Below are positions 24,799 to 43,711 of a stretch of DNA of 64,000 nt, piece by piece. Within the stretch, counting starts at the first letter, position 1; each line of letters begins with the position of its first letter. This DNA is from Adineta ricciae (taxonomy: Eukaryota > Rotifera > Eurotatoria > Adinetida > Adinetidae): assembly GCA_905250025.1 (NCBI GenBank), contig CAJNOJ010000028.1:310001-374000 (forward strand), given 5' to 3'. A model generated the notes under the pieces. The model made no database searches, was not told the DNA's origin, and saw only the letters and a list, made by a program, of their open reading frames with translations. Made by a program: the position numbers and the translations under genes.

Positions 24799-27750
24799 TC
24801 ACGGTTGTGTTATATCAAACAGCGAATTGCTACGCAAAGCAAAACTAGCACTGGTAAAGTTCGTGATTGGCGTCCATGAATGAAAAGTAACTGTGGATAC
24901 TGGCTCAAACATGTGAAAACCATTTCGTGAGAAATAACCACTTATATGTGACGATACTTCCAACCAAACGAATAATGCTGGTCGAGTGGCTGAGATTCGA
25001 AAGACAATATCCATCGGAGTTACTTGTTGAACATTTTCTATGCGAAGATTCGGTTGATACAACTGATAGGCTTTGGGTGAGGTGAAAAATAATGTTTGGT
25101 CAACTTGATGATGATTATGGTTTAACCAACAGTGTAGAATACAATATTGACGGTCATTAGAACAATCCGCGCGGTTCATCAATAATTTGTAAGGTAGATC
25201 AACGATATGTTTCAAAGTGGCAAAGCCGAGAGTAATATCATATGCCATAGACATTCGTACAGCGAATGTATCTAATGTGTGAATCGAACATGTCAATTGA
25301 CCAGATATTTCTTTGGCAAAATCATTGACAACATTTAGAGAAATACGTGCAGTCTCATCAGTAACATTCGCTTGATAGGGAGTAAGAATTGCGATAGGAT
25401 AAACAGGTTCATACATATGTTGCACGTAGTAATGAGCCATTTTCCATCGAAATCCATATTCAATGGTTGACCATGTAGGTCCTTGCCAAATATCATTGAT
25501 TTGCCAATACATCAAACCCATAGTGTGACTGAAAAGTAATACTTGTGGACTTATGCGACACAAGACGAAACTTACCCTTGACTCGTTTTTGGGTCTATCG
25601 TATTTTCTGATGAATGCACTCGACAGACATCACTAATACTTTTCAGTGTCATTGCTTGATTGATTTGACTCAAATAAATCAGTTGTGTAAAGTTTTTCAA
25701 TGGATCTTTTGTAACTGGTAACGGGAGATTACTTTGAATATGCAACCTATCAATATGGAATCAAAATAGAGATGTTTAGTCATTATTAAATATAGAAATG
25801 ATAACGAACATGATTCCAGTGAGTTGATTGTTCGAATGTTCTCGATGTTGAAGGAATGAGCTGTTGAAATTGAAATCCACTGGATTACTTGTTGCTTGTT
25901 TCCATGTATCTAAACTTGGCAATGATTGAATTCCTGTTTCCGAAAGGAAACGGGTGATTGGATATGTGCGTGGATCCCATGAATCAATACCATAGCCATA
26001 AAAATGAACATCACCTACACAATGCATCCTCATTGCAAACTAAAGCCGAATTCATGTGAAAACTTACCATAAATCGAATCATTTGGATCAGTAGCAATAT
26101 AATCTTCTTTGATCGATTCAATACCATTGCTTGGTGAGGAAGTCACGAATGGCCGATTGTTACCTTTATCGATTTCTTTAACAGCAGCCATAACTGTGTT
26201 CACATATAACTGTCGATAATCGTCTTTCACTTTCGCCATTCTTTCTTTTGGTATGTCGTACCAGTTTTGCGCCACAGCTCCTTCATTTTCGTTATTTCCT
26301 GCCCAAAGAACAATCGAAGCATGTGATTGAAGACGTTTCACTTGATACACAATTTCGTCATGAACATTTTGTAGAAATGCTTTATCCACTGGATATCTGA
26401 TCATAGAAAAATAGGAGTAAGTTCAATTGCAATCAATTCAATTCACTTACAAGCTGCAAGCAAACATGAAATCATGCCATAACATGATGCCTAAATGATC
26501 AGCTAGTTCATAGAATGAGTTGCGTTCGTAAATACCACCACCCCAAATACGTAGCATATTCATGCTTGCTACTTGTGCTGACCGAAGTAAACGTTCGAGA
26601 TCGGTGTCAGTAACACGTTCTTGAAATGCATCTGGCGGTATCCAATTACTTCCTTTAATGAAAATTGGTTGATAATTAATGAGAAAGTAAAATGATGTTC
26701 CATTTATCTGTGGACCGTAATCGTGTTGAATAAGTTGTACGGTACGGAAACCGATAAGTCGTGAGCCGATGAACTGTTCCTTATTATAGATCGACAATGT
26801 GTATAGTTTTTGCTCCCCATATCCATTGGGCCACCATAGCTCGATATTTTCATCCGGAATCAATACGGAGATTGATATTTCATGATCGAACGTAACGGTT
26901 ACTTCATATACAAATGATGTATTCTCTAAGATGAATTTCAATTGGCATTCGAACGGATCATTGTGACTACTCAGGAGGACATCGACTTGCCACTGGTTTC
27001 CAGCTGCTTGATAAGAAGCAACATTGACACTTTCCAATTCAATAGATATGTCCGCATTATTAGTGCTTTCGAGGTACACATCACCCGGAATGCCTATTGG
27101 TGCAAATGCTGGTCCCTACGAAAGAAGAACATCATACAAGCAAAAGGACTCAAAGATATACTTACCCAGTCCCAACTGAACGAGCATGGTTCTTTTCGAA
27201 TAAATTGCACATGGCATTCGCCGTGTTGTACATCCGGTGGACAGTCGGGTGGTACAGTATCATTGTATGCTTTTGCTTGATTCAGTGCATAGATTACTGG
27301 GGATTCGAAATCGATACGAAGTTGATTAATGGATTGTAAACATGAACGTAAAATATTGAAGTTGTATGGAATAAACATACTATTTGTTCGACCAAGAAAA
27401 CATTCGTTCAAGGTTATATTAGCCACTGTATCGATTTGATCGAAATGAAGTGTAAATTGTGTCAACGTGAGGAAGTCGTTTGATAAAGTAAAATCTTTTG
27501 TAAAGGTCCATGACGTGTAGACAAGAGAACGAAGATCGACATCATTGTAATTCCAATAAGGCTCAGTAATTTGATTTGCCGCAAGGAGAATCGTATGAAC
27601 ACTACCAGGTATTTGACCGTGTGCGAAATAAGATTTGTTGTCACTAATTGACCAACCAGTGCCTGTCAATGGGACGCGAGTGGAGTACGAGAAAGGAAAC
27701 AAGAGAAAAATAACAGTAAAGAAAAATGTACAGGGTAAATGTGGAAACAT
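24799..27750 (-). CDS. MANBA: Beta-mannosidase, GH2 family, lysosomal
   Basis: Removes beta-linked mannose during glycoprotein breakdown. Exons: 27750-27166, 27115-26451, 26396-26068, 26014-25810, 25746-25576, 25528-24799; 2685 nt, 894 residues against 879 in human. A signal peptide of about 23 residues (FFFTVIFLLFPFSYS) is present. The sugar-binding and sandwich domains show WWPNGYGEQKLY and NWIPPDAF; MNMLRIWGGGIYE and LGIMLWHDFMFACSLYPVD follow. The acid/base Glu is in LWAGNNENEG and the nucleophile Glu in FLSETGIQSLPS, the GH2 arrangement. SHTMGLMYWQINDIWQGPTW is spliced across the last intron. Its ATG is only 16 bp after the stop of SREK1IP1 on the same strand. Confidence 0.95.
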
Positions 27751-27766
27751 GATTTTGATGGAGTGA

Positions 27767-28555
<789 letters not shown>

Positions 28556-28607
28556 AGAAGCAAAATATGCGACAGAAAGAGAGAGAAATTGACGAGTTTT
28601 TAAAAAT

Positions 28608-28618
28608 CTGAAAAGCAC
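28608..28618 (-). promoter_or_regulatory. Splice acceptor upstream of SREK1IP1 (candidate trans-splice site)
   Basis: On the minus strand a T-rich tract ending in CAG lies 52 bp before the SREK1IP1 ATG and 150 bp after the PRPF40 stop. Trans-splicing is inferred from position. Confidence 0.45.
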
Positions 28619-28768
28619 AAGAAAATTAATCTCTTCGTAATCGAAGAAGAGAATTATGTTAATTGAAGGTTTTTTTTCCCGTCAAATAATAAAGCTTTCA
28701 TGTAAACACAAACAATAACAATACATAGGAAAAAGAAGTTAGAAGAGTGTTTGTATATGTTCATACAT

Positions 28769-31836
<3,068 letters not shown>

Positions 31837-31862
31837 TGTGGGTGCTTATGAAAACAATGGAT

Positions 31863-31873
31863 CTAAAATAAAG
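31863..31873 (-). promoter_or_regulatory. Splice acceptor upstream of PRPF40 (candidate trans-splice site)
   Basis: A T-rich tract ending in TTTAG lies 26 bp before the PRPF40 ATG and starts 5 bp after the upstream gene's stop codon. With so little room, no separate promoter is likely. Confidence 0.6.
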
Positions 31874-31878
31874 GAAAA

Positions 31879-32583
31879 TCATTGATGATCTCTCGCTTCT
31901 AATTGATTTTTGATCTCTTCGAAATCATTCCATTCTAAAAATGCTATGTTTTCGTCAGTTAAATATTTGCACAATCCATCACGTGCAAATACTAGATCTG
32001 CACACTTTGCTGCATTTAAATCCGTGATTGAGTCTCCGATGACGATGATTTGCTCTTGATTTTGACATTCATGCTTAATAACATTGACTTTAGCAACTAA
32101 TTCACTTCCAGATTCCCATTCCGATATCACTTTTAGCTTTTCACCACTTTTATCGACGTCTATGGCATAGATTTTCGCGCAACGCTCTAATAACTTCTCG
32201 CGTCGAAGAACAGCTTCAACTAAACATCGAAGGCCACCTGAAACAACGACAAACGGAATGTTTTGACTGTCGAGGTAATCAATTAATGTCGAAAGACCAG
32301 AACGGATTGGTTTATCTTGAACGAATTTCAACAATTCATTGGGATAAACTGATGAAGGCATCGATTCAAGAATTTGACGAACACCCTGTCGGATTGTAAT
32401 TTCTTTTGAAAGTATCTTTGGTATAAGTTCATTTGATAATTCCGGAGCGAAATGTTTCAACACACCGACGAATGTTTCGCATGCTGTTATAGTTCCATCG
32501 AAATCACAGAAGACAATTGCGGATCGTTCTTGTTTCGACATTTTTTCTTTTATGAAATAACTGATATTTCTTAATGGTCCCAT
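31879..32583 (-). CDS. mtnX: MtnX-like HAD-superfamily phosphatase, intronless
   Basis: Single-exon HAD phosphatase of 234 residues (220 if the second ATG at 32541 is used). HAD motif I is VFCDFDGTIT with nucleophile and acid Asp; motif II is VVVSGG; motif IV is VIGDSITDLNAAK. The stretch VLKHFAPELSNELIPKILSK, then IRQGVRQILESMPSS, resembles bacterial MtnX, the 2-hydroxy-3-keto-5-methylthiopentenyl-1-phosphate phosphatase of methionine salvage. Animals normally use ENOPH1 for that step. Phosphoserine phosphatase is a more distant alternative. The 32541 start, MSKQERSAIVFCDFDG, fits bacterial lengths; the longer lead is basic and could be UTR or a targeting sequence. No intron, in a neighbourhood where most genes have several. 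Possible transfer from bacteria or another lineage. Confidence 0.72.
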   Translation of the reverse strand: MGPLRNISYFIKEKMSKQERSAIVFCDFDGTITACETFVGVLKHFAPELSNELIPKILSKEITIRQGVRQILESMPSSVYPNELLKFVQDKPIRSGLSTLIDYLDSQNIPFVVVSGGLRCLVEAVLRREKLLERCAKIYAIDVDKSGEKLKVISEWESGSELVAKVNVIKHECQNQEQIIVIGDSITDLNAAKCADLVFARDGLCKYLTDENIAFLEWNDFEEIKNQLEARDHQ

Positions 32584-32851
32584 TTTTATAACGGACAAGA
32601 AAATTGACCAACCAGTTAATTATTTGAAGATGTCACCAGTAGGACACTTCAACAAACAGCTGTACAGTTTTATCAAATGGATGAATACACCATCACGACA
32701 TGAACAGCAATGGCTACCACTGGTTTTTCTTCTGAACACAATACAGAATAGTTGTCGACTAATGCTGTGTAGGAAGTTCCTGAATTAATTTTATAACGTC
32801 TGACAGCTCGGGCATCTGAAGTGTTGATGAAAGTGAAGCTTATTTTAGATT

Positions 32852-35384
32852 ATGTCTACTACCTCGTCGTCAACTTTTAAGAGCAAGAAGAAAGTAGTAA
32901 GTTGATGGGCATTAGTAGAATACTCAGAGTTGAATGGGATTTGTTGAATAGGTTTGTTATATTCCAACATCGAATCAATTCGAAAATATTAAACCGATCG
33001 AAGTCAAATGTTTTCCGGACGAAAAAGAAACACCAGTTGTTGAAACGTATATATGAATTATTGCTGTAAAGTATTATTGGAAAACAAATTTTTCTCGATA
33101 GAGATAGAGAAAATGTTGATGGAACTGCTAGGATGGTCACTGTCGTATCTCAACGAAAGCGTCCGATGAGTGTTCCGTCGAAAAGATCAAATCCAACGGC
33201 GATAACGGATGCAACCATGACAAAACCTATTCGCCATTTGGCTGTGCTACCGTCATCGAAAGAACGATCGGTTCAGGCATTTCCTAAACATGGAACAAAC
33301 CTATCAGGTTTGATTTAAAAGACAAATATACACTTCGAGTCTGACTGGACTGTAAACTCTAGACACATTCACATTGTACGATGGTCCAACGACAACGCCA
33401 GCTTTTGGTCGTTCTCTCAATGACACCATGACAATGAAGTAAGTTTTTCAACTATCAAAATAAAATGTAACTCTGAGAATGTATCTACTTGAGTTTGACG
33501 ACAATACGTTTCTTTCGTCTTTTAGTTATCAATATCAAATGTCAGATTTAAAGTAAATATCAACATCCTTACGCTTATTTTGTATCGATATTATTCATAC
33601 CTGTAGTGTGGAATTACCGGTAGATAGCGAGCTTAACAATGATGAGACTTATTTATGTAATAATACAACAGTTTCAAGTGTATGTGAACTTCTTGATCAA
33701 GCAAAACTGGTACGTATTACACTTTTCAAGTAGACGGTTATCATTCGGAATTTTTCCTATACTGTAATACAATCATTTACTGAAACTAAATTTATTCACT
33801 CTAATGAAAATCTCCAAAAAATACTTAGTAATAAGTGAATTTCTGGTTAAGGTGAAATCCGTTCTAGCGTGTGATTATCATCTGCAGAGCACATTGATGC
33901 TCCAAAGTATGCTGAGTGCTATTAAACATACTGTGATAATTGTATTCAAACGTCAGCTCCGTTATAAAATGCTATGTATTCTTTCAGCAACAAAAGCCAC
34001 ATTCACTGATTGGTCGTTACCAGTTACCTCAGGTAGACAATACGACAAAGTCGTCTCCTGCTGTACATGTGGCTACGGTCCACTACGGCGAAAGTCAACC
34101 ATCAGAGCCAGCAAATAAACAGCATCTCATTCAACAATTTTATAGTCAACTAGAAAATCTCAAAGCAACATTCAACACTGAATCATCAGAATCATTACGG
34201 CAACTGACTACAAACACATTGACATTTGACAATGGTCAAGTAAGACAAACATCAGCAACGAAGCATTTGAAAGAAAAGCCACCGGTAGCGCGAGTATCAA
34301 GTGCAACTGTTAAACAAGCTGATAAAAAACCAGTTGCCCCTAAGGTACAAAATATTCTTTTAAAAATTCACATAAAAAACAGAGAAATGAGAAATTTTTC
34401 TCGCCGAAAAAGAAGACAAACATCTTGTTTCTATTATCGCTAGTTACTCAAACAGATAGAACATACCTATACACCTTTGTAGATAAGAAAACTTCACATT
34501 TCTTCCTTTTTTTCTCTTTCTTTCTTTCTTCGGATTGATATACAATATCAGAAGCATAATCTTTTCTTTCTCTTCTTTTTTTTGTTCGTACGAGTGCTTT
34601 CTAGCAACATGACATTGCTCATCAACAATGATGTTGCTATCGCAAAAATGAAAGAATAAAAAGAATGAAGTAACAATGTCTGTATACTAAGAAAGCTTTC
34701 TGCATTCTTAGAAACCAAAATTAACAAAAAATCCATCGACTCGTGTCCAATCAGCACCGATCAGAATGACAACGAGACCGAAAACAGAGATGAAGAGAAA
34801 CACCGTCACATCATGTAAACAGCATCGAAGCGAGAAAGTGCCAAATCCACCCAAGAAATCTGTACAAACAAAAGAGAAACAGACACGACGCGTTGGCAGT
34901 GCACCGCCAAATCGTATCGATATTCGCGGTCCTGAAGTGACCTTGTTACCACAGGATGAAGAAGAGTGCCGACATATGTATGAAAAACTCCAACGTCTAC
35001 AACCAAGCGGTGTTTGTGTAGATTTAAACACGTTGCGTCGTGCGCTCTATGCACCAATGGGAACAACAACGTTTTCAGCGAATTCTAATCCAGATCAAAT
35101 TTCAGCATTTAAATATTGTCGTCAACGGTAGGTCATTTCCTGTTGTTATTTGAAGTATCGATGATAAAGATATAAATCATTTTATTTGTAGATCAGATGA
35201 CATACCGGAATCTTGGGCGAAAGCCGATGATAAACGTGTTTCCAAACAATCCAGCAAAGATCAAATGAATTTACATAATCCTAATCTTTTTCTTTCATCA
35301 GATAATCCAAATATAGATCGTATTATGGATCAAATGAAGAAACATGCCGAAATCAACTATAGTTACTACACGCGAACCAAATGA
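32852..35384 (+). CDS. Unrecognised 495-residue protein
   Basis: I do not recognise a family. Exons: 32852-32896, 32952-33046, 33132-33307, 33363-33438, 33526-33552, 33607-33709, 33988-34344, 34712-35127, 35192-35384; 1488 nt, consistent in frame throughout. No signal peptide, membrane segment or known motif is visible. The first 170 residues are basic and Ser/Thr-rich (VVSQRKRPMSVPSKRSNP). A middle part is Gln/Thr-rich (IQQFYSQLENLKATF, possibly helical). The most structured-looking part is near the end: ECRHMYEKLQRLQPSGVCVD, TLRRALYAPMGTTTFSAN, FKYCRQRSDDIPESWAKADD and IDRIMDQMKKHAEINYSYY. Divergent from the MtnX-like gene with about 270 bp between. An AATAAA follows 53 bp after the stop. 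Confidence 0.7.
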
Positions 35385-35436
35385 GATATATTCCTCACGT
35401 TCTTTTGTGTTATATATCTTTTGTGTATTAATATTC

Positions 35437-35442
35437 AATAAA
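35437..35442 (+). terminator. Candidate polyadenylation signal AATAAA
   Basis: Canonical hexamer 53 bp past the stop of the unrecognised 495-residue gene, in an A/T-rich 3' region. Assigned by sequence and position only. Confidence 0.55.
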
Positions 35443-36078
35443 ACAAATGGTTGCCTTATAGATTACTTTTTGCGTTATCTAGCTTGAGAATAAAATGTAA
35501 GAGCGTTTTAACAGATGTAATTATTGAATGTATGACCTTCTCCCACGCTCGCTTTGCATTACTTAACAAGCTGATGGGCAACCAGGGCGTTCATTCACGT
35601 CGGATTATCTTTATACTTGAATATTCAACAATCATACTAAAGATTTTGCCTACATGTTAATTATTAGCTTTGCGTTCGATGAATTTCCTCACACCTGTTA
35701 CATATCGCGAAACACCCCCATAAAAGTTACTGATGTATTTAACCATGCCAAATACAATATTAGCCATAGTGAAATCATGTACGTGTGGAAATATGGGAAA
35801 AGATTTTCTCTTTTATTTGTTGAAGACTGTATGTCTTTCAAGAAAATTATTTCTCTCAACCATGTGTGAAAATATGAGTTTTAATCAAACAGAAACTATA
35901 TTTTTTCTCTCTCTCTCTCTCTTCCCATATATATATATATATATATTTTTCTTTTTCATGGACACATCAGCCTAACTTCATTCGGATATTTTTAGGAGCG
36001 TAATAATAACTTTTGATTAAGTAAGTAGCAATGATTCGTCGATTGCAGGAAACACACAAGTATCAGATTGATTAGATT
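35443..36078. other. Intergenic with CT and AT microsatellites
   Basis: No gene seen. A (CT)n run near 35907-35922 is followed by (AT)n near 35927-35946. Short ORFs here lack recognisable similarity. Confidence 0.55.
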
Positions 36079-36401
36079 ATGGTTCGATTGGCTACCTGTC
36101 GTGTGATCCTATTCCTTATTGTCATGTCAGTTAGTGTTAGTCAAAGTAGACCTGTGGCTCCTGGATCATCATTATCATCACGACTCTGGTTGAAAGAGAC
36201 AGGTTTTCCAGTCACATATTTGGTACGATGAAACTCAATCTCAAATGTAGGAATGAAACAAAGATCAATACTGTTTTTCCACTCTAGGACCAGTCGGATT
36301 CTTCATCAGACGATGTTCAACAATTAAGAGACAATGCACGGCGAAAGAGAAGTAAACATCGAAAAAGAAAGTTTTGTAGGATACTAAGTATCAATGTTTA
36401 G
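36079..36401 (+). CDS. Small secreted protein, possible peptide precursor
   Basis: Two exons, 36079-36222 and 36288-36401, 258 nt, 85 residues. The N-terminus has a clear signal peptide (RVILFLIVMSVSVSQS) with a plausible cleavage after about residue 22. The mature part contains SRLWLKETGFPVTYL and an acidic SDSSSDD block. A strongly basic run follows, with RRKR and KHRKRK sites typical for prohormone convertases, then a short CRILSINV end. Family unknown. The 65-bp intron has a GTACGA donor and CTAG acceptor. Its ATG lies 3 bp after an AG. Size, secretion signal and basic sites suggest a neuropeptide- or hormone-like precursor, but no mature peptide can be assigned. Confidence 0.55.
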
Positions 36402-37070
36402 ATTGTTTAACATATGGCACAAATAACAAACATCGGGCAGCTAAATGGATGTGCTGGTGATATTGAAGACTGTTTACCATACAGCCTTTCATCGACAGCA
36501 AGCTAATACCAAAAGAATTCGTGGCACTTTTCACTTATTATTGACAGAATAAAAAAAAAACGAAAAACTAAATGTTTTTTTTTTCTTAAACAAGTTATCC
36601 ATTATGCATGTAGGCCTATATGCTTATTTATGAAGTATTGATCTGATGTAACTGATTGATTACATTTCAAACACTACAATAACACTGTCGATTTATTAGT
36701 CGATTGAATGGAGAGTTCTGGACAAATCATTTGTTCGACACGTTAGATGTTGATAATGCTATCTGTTGATGTTAGCTCGACTGAATGTATTCGTCCAACT
36801 TGTAGAATTCTACTCATTCGTTTAAGGGGTGGAAAGAGTTTAGTCGAATAGCTGCTAAGAAATGATCAGCCAAAGTGGCATTTAGTCACTCAATAGATGC
36901 ACTTATAGTGTAAAAAGTAGGCTAATGAAGGCGTAAAGTCATGCTCAAATTAGTTAAATGAAAAGAAAGTATCTTGTTACTTAAATTCGAAAATTTCTAC
37001 GATATTTATTATGATTTCTAGGTATTTCATAAGAAAAACAATACGATTCACTGATTGTGAAGATCCTATT
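36402..37070. other. Convergent intergenic region
   Basis: Lies between the 3' ends of the small secreted gene (plus) and the ABCC4-like gene (minus). No gene seen; A/T-rich with runs of A and T near 36550-36590. Confidence 0.55.
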
Positions 37071-42403
<5,333 letters not shown>

Positions 42404-43711
42404 TTATCTTCAATGAAGGATAATCATTTTCAAACCTAACTACACGTGCAATTTTTTCTTTCTGTCAGCAAGAAGCCTTACACAAAACATTCTGACTCGA
42501 TTGTCTTCATTTTTCTCTTTATATTGCTCTAGCGCCGTCCTTCTTTTTTCCCTTTTTTGTTCTGTCAGTCCTATATTTTCTCATCCTTACTTATACTTCT
42601 CTTTTACATAGAATATCGCTGGCCCACGACTCTTTTTCTTCTTTCATAGTTCAGAACCGAACATTCGGAATAAGTGCATTTCCCCATATGCACCTATTCG
42701 ACCTGAGTCGAACGGAAAAAAATAGTTGTTCGAATTGGTTATTCTGTCAAATCGATCTTTTCTCCTTTTAAATACGAAGTGCGTACTTTTGCCATGAAGA
42801 ACAGCGCCTTGAAAAATGTATTTTAAGATTACACAATGTTATTGCTCTGGATCAAGTAGTACGAAGAAAAATCCGTACAATTCGACAAGCTCAAGGGAAA
42901 ATAATATTCGTTTAAGATAATGTGCATGAAAACGGGAAGCTTTTCTATCATTTTGTGTCGTGCGTACGAATATTTTGAGAAACCAATTGGTGAATCTCTA
43001 GATATAAAGTTCTGATTGCAGCCACGAGAACAAGAACATTGAATTTCGCTCTTTGAACAGTTCATTTTAGAGAAATAATAGAACAACAATACTTAGTCGT
43101 TTTACAAATTCGCTGTTTGCAAGATACTCATCATTTACAGTACAGTTTCCTTTCGGTAAGTGAATGAGATGATTGATTTACTCACTTCTACTATATTAGA
43201 AGTATCTTATGTTCTTATCCTTAAAAGTGCCACCCACTGTTCGAATCAATACACTCCGGCGGTATTAAATTGCGCTCTTTGATCTCTATTTTGATTTTTC
43301 GAACACATATCAAATGCCCATTCAATACCCTTTGTTATTCTTTAAAAATCCTTCTCGAATGACGTGATTCTGTAAAATTGATCTCCTGAAAATGTTCTAT
43401 TTCAATTTGCGCAGTAAATTGATCGTGACCTCTTATTTTGCTCGTTTGATTCACAGCCAACGAAAAACCAGCCAACACCAGGAGTATATTTTCTTATTCG
43501 AACATCTTATATGTATACGCACACCTTGCTTTTCGAAGTTTCTAGTTTGTTTTCATATCACATTTCGTTTCGAGTTCGTTTCGAGTTCGATTCGAGTTCG
43601 TTATATCGTATATAAAATTGAAAACGAAATGTACTAGTATCTAAAAAATAGTATACCCATCGAGATAATCCTAAACAAATAATGGAGAAAACTTTATAAA
43701 AAGCCATTTCA
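42404..43711. other. Divergent intergenic region, no gene seen
   Basis: Holds the 5' regions of the ABCC4-like (minus) and GH81 (plus) genes. A short tandem repeat of the type TTCGAGTTCG(T/A) occurs about three times near 43565-43602, some 110 bp before the GH81 ATG. No convincing ORF. Confidence 0.55.
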
